Below are positions 12,874 through 27,000 of a stretch of 64,000 nt of DNA, one piece after another. The translations under genes were made by a program, and so were the position numbers. This stretch comes from Pyrrhoderma lamaoense (Eukaryota; Basidiomycota; Agaricomycetes; Hymenochaetales; Hymenochaetaceae), in NCBI GenBank assembly GCA_002794735.1, contig NBAZ01000006.1:434001-498000 (forward strand), given 5' to 3'. Positions within the stretch are counted from its first letter, which is position 1. Each line of letters opens with the position of its first letter. The notes below the pieces were generated by a model. The model was not told the DNA's origin. It did not search any database and worked only from the letters and a program-made list of their open reading frames with translations.

Positions 12874-13390
12874 TTACAGCGAAACTTCTGAGCAACCAAC
12901 AGCAATAATGCCCAAATCTGGAACACAAACGGAATCAGTATAAATTCAATACAACTACATTCGATAGAGAATAATCATGGAGTCATACCAAGGGATTTGT
13001 CGCAGCATGCAGCCTTGCCGAGGCTAGAGAGAGTAGAATGTTACAAAGAGAATTGGAAGATAAATAGTTTATGACATACCAACTATCACCAAATGCATAG
13101 GACTTAAGATCAATATCTTTACATGTTAACCCGACAAGCTCTTCCTTCTCTTGTGTCGTCAAGCCAATGTGAAAGAGCCCAAGTAAAAGGGCAACATTCG
13201 GATCGGTGGGAGTCGTCAGCTCCAGACAACACACTAATTCATCTTTGCATGACGACGCTGGTGGTGGCTTGGGAGGCGGCGTTGGTGTTGAAGATGGTTT
13301 GGGTTTCTTAGTATCACTATCGGGAGCTCCAAGCGATAAAGGGAGTAATGAAAGGAGAGAGAATGTAATAAGCGCCTTGTACAACTTCAT
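12874..13390 (-). CDS. Hydrophobin, class I type spacing
   Basis: Small secreted amphipathic protein that self-assembles at air-water and wall surfaces. Three exons: 13080-13390, 12989-13023, 12874-12917, giving 129 aa with an unbroken frame. MKLYKALITFSLLSLLPLSLGA is a clear signal peptide. A Pro/Thr/Lys-rich linker (KPKPSSTPTPPPKPPP) follows, then the eight-cysteine pattern C-CC-C-C-CC-C: SSC, ELVCCLE, VGLTCKDID, DSC, AACCDK, VGCSEV. The LLGLFHIGL and VGLTC segments are typical of class I members. The spacing from C3 to C4 is near 35-40 residues. Only the first exon shows as an open frame; the tiny exon 2 carries the second CC pair. It lies tail-to-tail with the GNAT gene. The proline-rich linker before C1 is longer than usual. 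Confidence 0.9.
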
Positions 13391-13566
13391 CTTTCAGAAG
13401 AACACAATCTGCTCGGGGGCGAGAGATAGGGCCTCTAAGGACTCGTTCTTGGAGAAGTTCCCTCCTTTATTGATTTCCTCAGGAGCATCCCGCTCGGGTT
13501 TGTGTGATATAATATTGTGTACATCCGCGATAACTACATTTAGTATAATATCAATACTCATACGGA

Positions 13567-13576
13567 TTTATATATA
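13567..13576 (-). promoter_or_regulatory. Putative TATA box of the hydrophobin gene
   Basis: Reads TATATATAAA on the minus strand, about 180 bp upstream of the hydrophobin ATG. A C/T-rich tract (13577-13592) lies just upstream, a common pairing in strongly expressed fungal genes. The role is inferred. Confidence 0.35.
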
Positions 13577-15816
13577 GAGGGAGGGGAGGGGGATTTGAAC
13601 ACTGGTAAAACGTCAGGTAATGTAATGATTCTCGGAGTGGATTTCCTTCCTTTACTTCCTTCTTGAGATGGCTCGGCGGGTGTTGGACGCCGCATATGGA
13701 AGCGCGGGTTCCTAAATTTATCGCAAGCTTCCTTGGGTACCTTGATCCAGACAATGAGAAGTGGACTGATACATTCTGTTCGCCCCGAAGGCACAGTGTT
13801 ATAGCACCTGCAGAGATCTATATCTAGTATCTAAACTACAGAATAAATTCATAAGTTCTATTTTCGCGATAGGAAATGCATGTGTTATTCCGAGACTTGA
13901 AGTTGAGGAAGAGAGCGTAACATCAATCAAACACCGCCAACGAGGCTGAGATAACTGAGTTATAATTAAAAATTCATTTCAAAGACAAGAAACACGGATG
14001 CAGATGTCGATAATGAAATATGATGAACAAACTAATTGATATTATCCATAATATTCATATCAGCAAACCATCTCAACAGCGCACAAGCAGCGTGATGCGA
14101 CGTACCTTTTGTCCAGACAAAACAGTAACGCATGGTAAAGAAGCTGTTAAATCCGCTCTTCCCACCTACGATGATGGGAAAATCGTGCCGATCTTATCCG
14201 ACAAGCGGCAAATCAACTTCGACTACCCTAAGTGACCTTTGTGTCATAAGGTGAAGTTGCTAGTTCGGACTTTGGAGGACCATAACGAGACATAGGGTTC
14301 TCTAAAGATGATATTACTTCCCGCGAACATATCACTGAAATATACGATATAATCATTGTTCTCGAGTTTCTCTGTAGTTCAAACTTATATCAACGAGAGC
14401 TTGCTTAAAATCTCGTCATCTTTTTCAAAATTTAGGCTAGAGCTAGAAGTTGAACACAAAAACCTACGTTTATCATGGCAGAAGCAACGAAGTTGCCTTC
14501 TAGACTCCAAAATAAACAATTGAAGTTCTCTTTTATCAAATTTGGACTAGTCAGTTACACTCGGTCGGACCGCCACGGTTGCGTACCACTGCTAATTTAT
14601 CCACTTTAAATTGATAACCAAACTTATGGCAGGCAAGATGAACCTCATGAACCTGTACATGAGGTACACGTAGGAAATATTGGCTACTTATAAACTGCTC
14701 ATCTGCCCGAAAGAGAAAGTATTCAATACTTTGAGGAATTATTCTTGTGGCGTCGCCGACATTAAACCTGTACAAACACTGACCGGATACTGACACATGA
14801 AATCTCACCGTTTTTTCGAAATCATCCAATAATAAGGGGAAATGAATATCATAATCACTATATTAAACTTACCAATGAGAGGTGCATGTAGATTTAATGA
14901 TAGGAAATGAATATCAAGGTGACAAACAATAGGGAAAACAGATCATCTGTATCCACTCAGACTGGCGGCGCAAGATGCCAACACATATGGAGTGGAGTGT
15001 ATTCGGTGACTTTACTCGCACTCTAACAAGTTCCGTCGTATTTTCGAATGGGCATACGGTATATGTCTCGCAAAACCGGCTTTAAGCAACCGAAAGGATT
15101 CCAGACCCCGCCTCATCACTGGTAACCTAGTGCAAAGTATGCAGTTTGTAAGGTACAATCTAGGCCAGTCTGCACTCATAAACTTGAGAGAGTGTAGATC
15201 ATGGGCTTACAATGTTCATAACCATTGAAAACAAGTTTCTTAAGACCACATTGTCCTTGACTGCCTCGTTAAACAAATCCAGGATGATCCCAAAGCACTG
15301 GCCCATCCCCTCCTATTTGCGAACTCCCTCCTAATACCAAGTAGGTTTAACTTTTATGATTGAGAACATCTAATACATGTTTGCAGATATGAACAGATCA
15401 CACAAGAGAAATAGGATCAACGACTTTGTATTAGAGATCACTTCGCAAACTGACACACAAAAAGAGTGGGAGAGGGGGGGGAGATGAAAGAAGTATCCAA
15501 TTACATCAACAATCAACGTATGAACTACACAAAAACTGACAAAAAAGAGAGGGAAGGAGATCAATACTACTCATATAATATATAAGCGCCAAACCTGAAG
15601 TTAAAAGAAAGCTAGCAATAAGGAAAAGAAATTAAAAACATGACTTCCCTTTTTTCCGTCATTCATCAACAGTCATGCTATGAACAAGGAAGAGCCAAGT
15701 GCCCCGAAAAGGATTCAATTTTCTGACAACGACTGGGGATGAGATCTTATAAAGATATAAAGTGCAAGGTGGGTGATCGGTGAAAGAAAGTGAAGGAAGT
15801 AATGGGGTAACGAGTT

Positions 15817-15830
15817 GGGGGGGGGGGGGG
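15817..15830. repeat. Homopolymer run of 14 G
   Basis: Fourteen consecutive G bases within an A/G-rich stretch, in non-coding DNA 3' of the Ser-rich gene. Its length is likely uncertain in the assembly. Confidence 0.9.
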
Positions 15831-16321
15831 TAACAGTATGGAAAGAAGGGAAAGTCTCAATATACGAGAGATTGGGTACCAAATATAAACCTATAAATTC
15901 TAATAAACATCATAAAAAGGTGTAATCACGTGAGAAACGGAACAGGGATAAGCGAATTGTGAAGGAGATGCGTGGGCAATGTGTAAAAAAGGAAAGGGTC
16001 TCACGTATCATATATCCTGACATCCAAACATCCGATTGATATCTCTAAAAGACTGAGAAAAAGGGAGAGGAAAAGAAAACAACGTTATGTATATATGCAA
16101 TCATGAAGAAAAAGAAAAACTCCCGAAAAATTCCAATGCAAGAATAGAAAAAAGAATTAATGAAATCCAAATTGCAGTGTTACGTTAACAAAAAGATACT
16201 ATGGGGGGTTGAGGACGGTCCCAGAACGATAGGAAGAAAAAAGAAAAGAGGGGGAGAGGGTTGCGACTAAAAAGATATATGAGACTATCTCCTTTTCGCT
16301 CTTCTCGGCCCTGGTATAGTT

Positions 16322-19300
16322 TTATATGGCAGCTCCAGTACGAGCAACAGATACCCTAGACTGAGGGAGAGAGCTCTGCCTATAAACCATCCCTGTGCCT
16401 GTGCGTGACCTCCCAATGGATGGCATTCTTGATGGAGTAGCAGGAGGACGTAAGGAAGACACAGTGGGCATCGAGCCATACATCCTCTTAGCAGTCGCAG
16501 TAGATGAGGACGGAGACGACGAAGTATATGATACCGATGAGTATGAAGATGAGGCGGGTGATATTGGGCTAGTCGGATAGGCGGAATTAGGAGCAGATAA
16601 ACTATGTTGGCCTGCTTCTGCTCTTTGACGATCATGAAGGTTACGATTGTAACCTAAAATAGAACCAGAACGAGAGGCTGGCTGTCCCGGTTGAAGAATT
16701 TGTTTATTTTTAATTTCATTTCCGAATTCAGAGCTGTCAGATTGAGAAAGGAGCTGCTTTTGAAGGGCGGGAAGTCGTAGAGGACGAGGAGATGATGTGG
16801 AAGTGATTGGAACTCTAGAAGATACACGTACGGTCACCGCATCATCCGAAATACTAGAAACTGCAGAAGATGGAGCTGATTTCGACGTAAAAGTGCGAGG
16901 GCGAAGACTGGCTGAGCTTTGACTTGGTCGTATCATACCCGTCGTCGGCGTCTTAACACGTAGCTTTGGAGTAGCTACAGAAGACGAAGATGAGTCTTTC
17001 TTCTTCCTGACATCATCCAAGCCACTGTCAACAGATTCTCCGTAGAGATCATCGCGAGGAGTAGATGGGAACGGCAAACTGGCACTGCTCGAACTAGTTG
17101 GAGTGGGAGACATAGAACGACTCTCGGAGACATCTCCAAGAGCCGAGGTTTTCGTTTGCAATGCCGTCCGACCGTGACGAGCCAAGTTCGCAGAGGACAA
17201 TGACTTGCTCAACGAATGTGGTACAGACTGTAACTTTGACAAATTGGGTGCAACAGAAGAGCGAAGTGACATTGAAGAAGCTGATCTAGAAACAGGTAGG
17301 GGAGGCGTTGAGCTCATCATGAATTGGGACCTTTTAGACTTCACAGATCGGACTGAAGCCATACTCCCAGAGCGTGATAATGATAGTTTTGTAACGAGTG
17401 GGGAAGGCGCATCTTCGTCTTCACTGTCACTCCATCCCAACCCAGTCGTAAGTCCGAGACCACCTCTTAACTGATTCCCATCACGATGACGCCTCCTACG
17501 AGTCTCGGTGTCTCTTGCATCTTTGAACAGCCCGGACTTGGTCATAACAGAACCACATGAGACTGGTAAAAGATTCAGGTGTCAGCAAATCGGCATAAAA
17601 GAAAAAGATACATGATACATACCACCAGTTGCATGACTCGCAATACTCTCTCTTCCATTAAGAGGCCCAACGACAGAACTACGTGTGCTAAGCAATCCAT
17701 TGGAGTTCTCAGAAGTCAATACTCGCGAGTATGGAGAAAGTACACCCTCGCGAAGCAAAATATGCGGTAATGGCGTATGGAGGTCAATATCGCTATCACT
17801 CTCGCCCTCACCTTGATCTTCGTCTGCTACTCGTTCTTCATGATCACGATCATCTCCGCCACCCTGTTTATTCTCATTTGCATTATTCTTATCATGTAAG
17901 ATCCCGAACTCATCTACTTCTAGCTCCTCCGTAACATGTAAGGGAGAGGGAGATAGATCGTACCCACCCCGATGCCTAGCAATTGCAAATCCGTAATCTA
18001 CTACGCTTGTATCTGGGTCAACATCTTCATGCTCGGGCTCGTCAAGAACAACGCCGCCATATGCATCATCATAATCCGACCTAACACGACCCCGACCTCC
18101 AGTAGACATCCTTAAAATCGGCACTGACTTAGAAGAATATGAGCTGCTTGCACGTGACGTTCTCTGGCTTTGGCTCTGGGAAAGCCTCGGATCTTTGGGT
18201 TTTGTTCGTTTCGTAGAGCGTATTGACGATGCAGAACGCGTAGAAGCAGATTTTGAGCGTATAGTTTTCGGAGTTGAAGACATAATTTCAGTAATATCCG
18301 GACTCCTTGACCCATCGCCACGCTCCTGGCTCCGGTCCCGTTCTAACGCCATAGTACGTCCTCGAGCAGGTGTCTTGCTACCTTCTTCTTTCCCCGATCC
18401 AAAAGACGAAGAAGACAACGTAGCTACTTTCGCATCTTTGAATGACTTCACAGCACGAGGAGTAGATACTGATATGGACATTAAATTTGGATCAGGCGGC
18501 AACGGCTTCCGTCTACTTTGACTAATCGTGCGCGTCACATTCGAACCTTCCGCAGCACCACCAATCTCAGCATCACTCCCAGCGCTACTTACTCCCAAAC
18601 AATTAGCATTCTTCACAAATGCGCTAGACGGGTTTTGAATTGCATCCGGGCTCGTAACGCTGCGCTTCGGAGCCATCACAGGCGTAGACGGGAACTGTCC
18701 TAATAAGCCGGGCGACAGTAGCTCCTGCCCAAAACTTATATCCCTCACAGAATCATTCCACTTGGGCCGGTAGGTCAGAACCTGACTCTCTTCTGCGTCT
18801 TCCACATCCGAAAGAGACAAAGGTGGGATAGGGCTTAACGTTTGTTTCCTCAACGGAAGAGGCGGCGATCTCGTTCCCCTCTGCATTTCTCTGTACGTCG
18901 CTCCCAAGTTCGAGAGTTCCAGTGGACTCGGCGAAGGCGGCACCCTTGCACCTCCATTTCCTCCTCCTAGTCCACGAGGGGTGACAGGCGTCACAGCACG
19001 CGCAAGTAAGGGCTCCTTAGTCAAGTCCTCTGCAGTAAGTAACCCAGAATCATCGTAGTCACCCTCAATGTGGATGTGCATCGTCCCCGCCACAATACTC
19101 TCTCCCCGAGCGCGCGTTTGCAGCGAAACAGGCGGAGCCCGTGTCGCAGCCTAGTAGCAATTGAAGAACGGTGGGAAAAAGGAAAGAGAAAACAGTGTCA
19201 GAAAGAAAAGTCCAAAAATAAACGATGTGATAAGAGAAAAAACACAACGATGATCGACTCGCGTAAAAATTCACATTTAACCACTGCATATAAACATCGA

Positions 19301-21033
19301 ACTCACTTTTCGACTGAAACCTCCGTCGACTCTTTTTTCACTACCACCATTTCTACTCTGCATTTTGTAACTTGCGATCTGGAGGGCCTCAAGTGCTCCA
19401 CTCAGCCGATCTCTCAAACTTTGAGCCGCACTCATTCCGCTCGTTGTACTGAAGACGCTGGTCGTTGGACTCCTTGTTTCACCGTCATGAGGCGGTAATT
19501 CACTCGTAGCCGAATTGCTAGTTCCAGGAACAGACACATTGATGTTCTTCCTCTTTTCACTTTCCTCTACATTCATCATATACCCATTACTCTTCTCGCT
19601 TGCATCAATCTCTGCGCCGCCGATACTTCCAACAGTCACAGTAGTAGTTTCGGAGCCAGAAGGTGGTATATCAATTTTTAAAGGAACTGCCTTCTCACTC
19701 TTCGCAACCCTCGCTCTCCTCTCTTCCCTCCTCTCCTTTCTCTCCTCATTTAGTTTCCGTAGTAACTCACGATCAATAGTAGATGACCCGGACTCCCTCC
19801 GTTTCTTCCTTCTACTGATCTCATCTTCCCCTCCGTTTTCCCCATGGGCTATACTACTAGCAACTCCGAACTCCGCAAAGCTGGGAGCCACGCCGTTGCT
19901 CGTCGTTGTGCCCACGGAGTTCACCGTCGTCACGCTTTGCATACTTGCACCGCTTAGCTTCCGTTGGTGTAAACTCTTCCTGCTACCATCTCCGCTTTTC
20001 TCACTTCGCGTTGATCGCACGGAGCGTAAAGAAGGTGCTTTTCCGTTGCTGGTATATGACGATGGTGGAGGAAGGGGTGGTAATGGTACTTTAGGAGGTG
20101 CTCCGATTCTAGGTGGTCTCGAGATTGTCAGCTCATCAATAGTCATCGTCTTATCCCGAGCATGAACATATTCTTGATCATGTTTTGGTAAAGACGATGT
20201 CCGTGGCGATGAGGGTATAAAAACCTCTGCGATCGGAGACATATATCCAGGAGAGGAACTCATCGGACTGCCTCGACTCTCATATCTACTTGACGCCGGA
20301 ACACCTGCATCAAGCGATGAGTCGCTACTTCTGGGACTATTAGCGCCAACGATTGTGGTAGTACTTGAAGAAGATGATTCTTCTCCGGCTCCAGGCCCTA
20401 GAGCACCATCACCCATATTCGAAGGATACATCGGCGAATTTGGAGCAGTAACGTATGCCCTATTACTGCTACATGGACTATTCGACCTGTCTCTCCTTCC
20501 CTTGCAAAATGTTGCCCGTTCAAGTAGATGCTCAAACTATCCTTGTTATTGTTGCTTGTACCCCTGCTGCTTCCTATGCTTGGCGCTAAGCTTTGGGCAC
20601 TCTGCACGCTCTGAGCACTCCTGGTGCTTTCTCTACTACGAGTACTTCCGGAACTTTCACGTCTTGACTTCTTCAACGCGCTTCCTGGATAATGGAATGC
20701 GCTTGGCGGCAATCCGCCAGTTGGAGACGAGACTGATGATGAGGATGGTATGAATTTCGGTGGCGCTGGGAAGGCTGACAACACGTCTTCTTCCTTGTGT
20801 GGTTGCGTTGGTGAGTTGTAGTAAGATGCGTGAGACTTGGATTTGACTCTGGAGGAAGTGGAAGTTGAAGCGGAAGCAGAAGCTTTGGACGAAGATGGCG
20901 CAAATCTATATGATCTCATAGACGACGATGATGCTGTCGTCGAAGTTCGTACAGAACTGGAGCCGCTAGGACCAATGCTGGTAGAGCGAGATGAAGAGGA
21001 AGGAGTAGATGCTGTACCAGAGACCGTCGCCAT
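16322..21033 (-). CDS. Very long Ser-rich, intrinsically disordered protein of unknown function
   Basis: No known domain recognised. ATG at 21031-21033 begins MATVSGTASTPSSSSRS. Coding blocks: about 20400-21033, about 19300-20495, about 17610-19150 and about 16322-17546. They are joined by introns with GTGAGT or GTATGT donors (for example RK before the donor near 19300, then AATRAPPVSLQ from 19150; ATG before 17610, then SCGSVMTKSGL). The total is about 1500 aa. It is dominated by Ser, Thr, Pro and Arg with charged patches (RKLNEERKERREERRARV) and many SP/TP sites (possible kinase targets). It contains a single plausible short helix, LRDRLSGALEALQIASYKMQ. It ends VARTGAAI with the stop at 16322. 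The first and second blocks are in different frames near 20490-20500 with no convincing intron, which suggests one missing base. It may be a signalling, cytoskeletal or polarity scaffold; this is a guess from composition. Confidence 0.65.
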
Positions 21034-24000
21034 CCTGGACTATAAACTCCCCTTAACTCAATTTTGTTTGTTGAATGGTATGAATGCTGATATTAAGCAG
21101 ATCGGATAGAAACACCAGCTGATATAACTGTCCGTGTGAGCGCCGTCGGTGGTTTCGGGAAGAGGGTTGTCAAGGTGAGGAGCAGGCTTATCCAGTCGAA
21201 AGAAAGAGGGAGATATCTACGATAATCTCTCTTCTCTCAATCTTCTGTTATTTTTGTATAACACAGCAAAATATATGTAGTAGCCGGTGCCTCTTTGCGC
21301 GATAGGTCTACAGACTATAGCCAAAGAGGATATCACGTGGTCCTAGAATGGAACCGCAGACCCAGTCGTAAGGTAACGTCAAGGACCTGATTGATACCAA
21401 TAAAGAGACAAATATCAGTAATCAGATGTTAAACAAAGGTAAGCTTGAAAAATATGAGGAAGATTCGATCAAAGAGATATACAAGCAGGAGGACAAAGAC
21501 GCGTGGTTGCTTAAGAATAAAGGAAGCAAATCCACAACAAGATTGGCTTTTTGCCTACTCCCGGAAAGCGAGTACATCAAACGCCGCTATCACATTAGGA
21601 TATAGATAAGGGTAGAATAGGAAAGCCAATCAAGGATCATAGATCTCAGAAGGGCCTGAACCAACAAATGTATCATCCTTTTCAGAAGCAACTACAGGAA
21701 ATGAATGTCCTGCGATTCAATTCTAGTATCGCAGGACAACCAACATAAACAGACACCAGGAGAAAGTGGGGTCCGACTCGACCGCACAAAAAGGGGCTAT
21801 CCTTTTCCATTTCCCTGCTGTATCACTTTCCTCCCTCCCAACCAATATAACCAGACTTCCTCATCAATTCCATGGCATACACACACAACACACCAAAGAC
21901 ATATATAGCTATGACAGAGACCAGAAACAGTTCTGTACCCGTCAGCAAGTCTGTCCAACTCCTCGGATGGGTGTCCATCTGTCTGCCTTGCTGTCATAGA
22001 GAAAGAAAAAAGAGTGGAGTACCATACGCACGTGCACAGAAGAAAATGAAAAGTAGGGAAGGATGGTGATCAAAGTATCAAAAGGAGAAAGCAAAAAAAG
22101 GTTAATATATGTGAGATGAGCACTGTGCGAAAATCGAATGCCCCATCACAATCTAGTTAAAGATTAAGTACCAAGGGGTAGGAAGGAAGAAAAACATAAA
22201 AATAAACATAGCATAAACATATACAGATAGAAGCCTCGATTTAATCAAGCCAAGTGAACTCATAAATTCTATAATAAGAGCTATCGACGATCCCCCGTAT
22301 CCGGACCAGTTTAGCCACACACACACCCCTGACTAAACTGCATGATTGTAGATAGAAAGAAGGAGGTAAATGCACTAGTGCATGTGAAAATAAATGCAAA
22401 ATGTCGCCTGTGTTCCTGAGTATGCCCACGAACAGGTTGACAGCTGAAATCTGTACATATGAATTTAAATGGAAGAAGAGAAGTCGATTACAGGCTATCC
22501 CGCGACGCGAAGCCACACTCACCAGAGAAAGGTGGTAGGTAGTGACAACGATATGTTGAAACAAAAAGTCAAAGAAGAGAAATGAATAAAGATGGCTAAA
22601 ACACCGAATGCAAAGGAAACGGAAGAAGGTAGAAGACAGAAAAATAAGCTAGAAGAGTAAACTATCAAGCACTCACCACAAGCACAACCAAAGTTCTTTT
22701 ATTTCTTGATCTCCTTTTACGTCCTTCCTTTCACACTGTGAACGAAGAGCAAAGTTTAACACCGAGGGCGAAATCTCACGAGAGCAACCACAGCAACGAA
22801 TTCCTAAAAACGTGATTCGACCACAGATCCTAGTCGTGAGTTGTTGAGTCGCTAGAATAACTAGAAAAAGAAAAGGTAAAACGGGTAAGCACGTAAATAC
22901 ACTTGTAGGGTATTCTATTGAAACAAGAAATTGATTATTCGAAAAGGGATTTATTTAATGAATGAACAGATTGGTATGATTGGCAGTGGTGGTGATGGAA
23001 AGAATTATAATAACCCAGCCCGGCTAGGTTATTTTATTCAAGTAATGTAGTAAAAAGGAAAGTGAAGAACGATATGTGTTCGTGAGTTGAACGAGGTGTA
23101 CGTCAAGTGTTTTCGTCCGTTCGTGTACGTAGGTTGATTATGTGGTCGTCCACCCAACAGCCAGCTACTCAATTCCAATCGAACCGTTTCGGTCGATTGA
23201 ATTGCGAATTTTATAAGTAGATATCAAGTAGATAGTAAGCTGATATAAATAGCAGCAATAGCGATAAGTTCTGGAAGCGAGGGATGCGGTTGAGAGAATG
23301 GAAGGAGAAGGGTGGGCGGAAGGAAAAGGTGATTGATGATAATGAAAAGGGAGAAAACCTAATTTCAAGGTCAAGGGGATTTTAAACAGCGCGAGGCCAC
23401 AACAAACTACCACACACGCTAACCAAGCTACCAAATACGTCCGCTGCAAAGCCAAAGCGAGCCCCCGCAGCACCAATATAGTAACACCGTGATGTAGTAT
23501 TATGGTGAGTGAGACAAGGCAGTCGTAGCAAATATAATAGATCAAATAACAATAAGACAAACGGAAAGCCCAAACAATACAAAAGGAGTTCTCTCAATGG
23601 GTATGAAGTAGGCGGTTATATCCCCGATTACGATAACCATTAACGCGCCGCGCCGGAAAGCAAAAGACGAAAGATATAAAATTTCCAATTATGCGACAGG
23701 CGAGACCAGACGCGGTTGTCAGGTAGGATGAAAGGAGCCAGATATAGAGGAACATAAACCATAGATCTATCATCATTATTTCTACGCTGCCTAGGCGAGA
23801 GAGAATACAGTCTGCGACCCAGGCCTGAAGCTGGCTGGAGTATTATGAAAGTTGTGATAGATGTACCAGATGCGTCAGAAGAGTCAAAAGTGAGACAAAT
23901 GGCCATGAGGCTAGGCCTAAGCGGCAAGCCACCCCTGTGACTTTCCCAAAACGTGCTAGCCAAAGCATCTCCTCAGCCAAACCAAGCACACCAGCTATTT

Positions 24001-27000
24001 CTCTATTAAATGAAATGTGTGACAGATCCAAAAACTAAAAAAGACGGAAATGGCAAGTTCAAACGGAGTAAAAATAGAGTAAATATATAAATAAATGGCA
24101 ACTTCCGGTTAATCCTATCGTAAAGAGGGTATGAACGCATAAACAACCAACTGGGATACATACACTCAGAAATTTGGCGCGGAAGGAGTTGGGGTAGAGC
24201 AGAGGATGCAGTTCGCGATTCAATTAGAGAACCAGGGGATTACGACACCGCTCTCCACGGAAGAACTACCCATCACCATACGGGTTATCCAAGTGCTTGA
24301 ACAAGGCACAGAGGATGAGCGGTGTTATGAGAAAAGTGTCTCTCTAGGAAAGAGCAAGGAGGGAGTTAGGAGAGCGAGTGAGAGAGCAAGCGCGAGAGCA
24401 AAGGAGGGCTACAAAACGTTTCCCAACGCCCATCCTGAGCTTTCGGTCCCGCGTTCCTTTTCGTCCGCAGCCTATGCAATAATCACAAGTGCTGCAAACC
24501 TTATCTCTCATCTTCCATATGCACATGAAACACATCCCTTCCCTCAGATGCATTTTGCCAAAAGAACCAAACCAGGTCGCAATACCCTGGTACTCCCTCC
24601 TTCCGATCCCATCAGAAGTATAGGCATGCAACATACTTCAACCCTTAGCAATTGTGGTATCCAGATGTTCCCGGGAAATTCGCAAACAACTTCTTGCGCC
24701 CATCTTCGAAAGGTAAGAATTGTGAAAAAACGGATACTTGGGCGAAAAGTGAAATCAACAGGGCAAAAAGCTACCGATCAAACATTATAAACAGAAAGTA
24801 AATGAAGAATATATGGAAGAAATACGAGAGAAGCCCACCGCATCTATTATTTTTGCTTCCAACATATGCATCCATCTGTTTGTATCGCTCCGTCTAAAAC
24901 ATATACACCCAAGTACCAAGGCACTTGAGTACTTACATTCTGAAAGTACATGAACACGGGTGCCGATCCCGAAATCCACGCAAAGCGGTCAGACTCAGGG
25001 TCCATAAGCAGGGATCATCCTCCACCATTCTTTTATCCAACCGAGCCCCGCAGCTTAGCTTGTATGTTCAACCCACATCCAACATTCTGACTATATGCAT
25101 GCTTGTTCCATACGGAACACTGTCGCACGAGATGGTCATCCATGCAACCCCACGCACGGGCCCAACACAACAAGCCCGCATAAACTATGGACGCCACTCA
25201 TGAAACGCTCACGAGAAGGATGCTAAAATAGAAAAAGGAGAATAGGGAATAGAAAGAAGTTTTTGTAGGAGAACGGGAGTAAGAAAACGAAGATCGAAAT
25301 CAGACTTCTAAACAAGGAAAAAAGGGAAAAAAGGAAAAATTTTGAACACGGGGAAGCATGGAGTGCGAACCGAATCTAAAGCTAGGTGATGCATCTAGCT
25401 CGAGAAGATCGCCCAGTAGGATAGCTTAGCTTATTCCAGGGAAGACAACCACGTACGACGAACGAGACGACAACGATGCGACATGCTCCGTGTGTAAAAC
25501 AATCAAAAAACCAGAAAATTCAAAAGAACCAAAAGAGTTCTTTCTCAGGGTTGAGAAAAGCGAAAAGACGCACGAATTTACTGACAACCAAATGGGAGAA
25601 CGGACAGAAGAAGGAAATTAGTACTAACCTGGCCTAAATTTAGTTTTTCCCCTCCCCTTGTACAAACTTGCTCCCTTCTATAAGTTTGTCCGTAACGATA
25701 ATCAAATGGATTCAGATATGAGTAATTGGGTCCGTGATATGAAAGCTTGTGTCAAGTATCCGGGGTTACACGCTTTTTGTTGCCTTTGATAGACTGTGAT
25801 AGGCGCGAATGGTATCCAGAGGATGTGAGAGTATACACGGGCAGGATCAAAGAAAGAGGTGTCAGTATGGTGTACTTCAAAAACGTCTTTCAGACCAAAG
25901 AGAAAACAAAGTGGAGAGGAGGAAGAGATAATTAATGTTGATGATTATCACTGTTCCAAGGGACTATGTCCTAGGATGTTTTGAGAGGACGCCCTCTCGG
26001 CGTCAAGCATAAACCGGAAAAGAAGAGGAAAAGATCAAATTTCAGATATGATTTCTGCAAAAGACGGGGATCAAGAATGGAGACGAGAGCTCGGAGATGA
26101 AAGTGCCGTTTAAGATGTTACCAATCAATGAGAGTGACTGAAAAGAGAAAGAAGACAAAGTGTGGTCTGAATTAGGTAGGGAGTAAGGAATAAGGAGCAG
26201 ACGATGCTTTTTAATGAAATTGAAATGGGTTATGAGATATGTATAATTGATGGAACCCTTTTTGGGTGAGAATAGAAAGTAGGTGTAGAGAAAAGTGAAA
26301 GGGGAAGTGAAAGGTGAGAAGGAGAGACAAGAACACTCCGAGGAGAAGAGGTGTGGCAGCGAAGTGTACTCTTGAATCCAGAAGGGAAAGGAGTACGTAC
26401 GAGCTTACAATTTAATTATTAATGCTTATAATCGCGAAGAAACCGGCGGCGGTGGTGAGCTTGTGTCGGTAGACGAGAGTGAAAGTAGCCGGAATCTAGT
26501 CACGACAAAAAAGTGTAGTAGTACACACAGAGAGAGAAGTCGAGAGAGTAGAGAAAGCTAGAGCAAAAGAGAGAGAATACAAGTTGAGTTATCCACACGG
26601 TGGGGGGCGGGGAGCAAGTGAAGGAGCGTGTTGCTGTTCGGATAAGGATAAAGAAGACACAATGCGAAGAAACCGAGAGTGGTAAGAATGCCCGTCGGTG
26701 AAAGACGAAGAGCGTATAAGAGACGAAGAGAGAAGCAGGAGAGGTAGCAGATACAGCAGCCGAGATCGCTTATGGCAGTATGTCCACCGTTCGTGTGGAG
26801 GTGAAGGTGCACAGGGTACCCTCTCGGAGTTTAGCTTCAACTTTACTCAACACATTCAGTTCATTCGTCGTCGTTGTCAGTGTCGTTGCTTACGATACAC
26901 CCGCTATCTTTCGCTTACGCCGACGCCGTTACAAGTCTTTTGCAAGGACAGAGAGGCCTGAGAGTAAGGTTTTTGAATGAAAATGAGAGTGAAATTCATT

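Larger units (their letters stand above)
13391..16321. other. Intergenic region, no gene supported
   Basis: Holds the hydrophobin promoter on the left and, on the right, the 3' flank of the Ser-rich gene. From about 15400 to 16270 the plus strand is strongly A/G-rich, so the minus-strand transcript would be C/U-rich there. A poly-G run sits at 15817-15830. An open minus frame of 92 codons at 14551-14829 has no ATG start and no recognised motif. Confidence 0.4.

Noticed and set aside
14551..14829. Minus-strand frame of 92 codons with coding-like composition
   Set aside because: It starts with TTG, has no in-frame ATG near its beginning and no recognised domain. I could not join it to another exon.
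19515..20165. 216-codon plus-strand frame
   Set aside because: Antisense of the Ser-rich gene; its Leu/Ser/Phe-rich composition is what reversed Ser/Arg/Glu codons give.
24206..24790. ATG-started plus-strand frame of 194 codons
   Set aside because: No motif, no splice partners, and it overlaps another open frame on the minus strand. Composition follows the local purine bias. Kept only as a remark in the gene-poor region.
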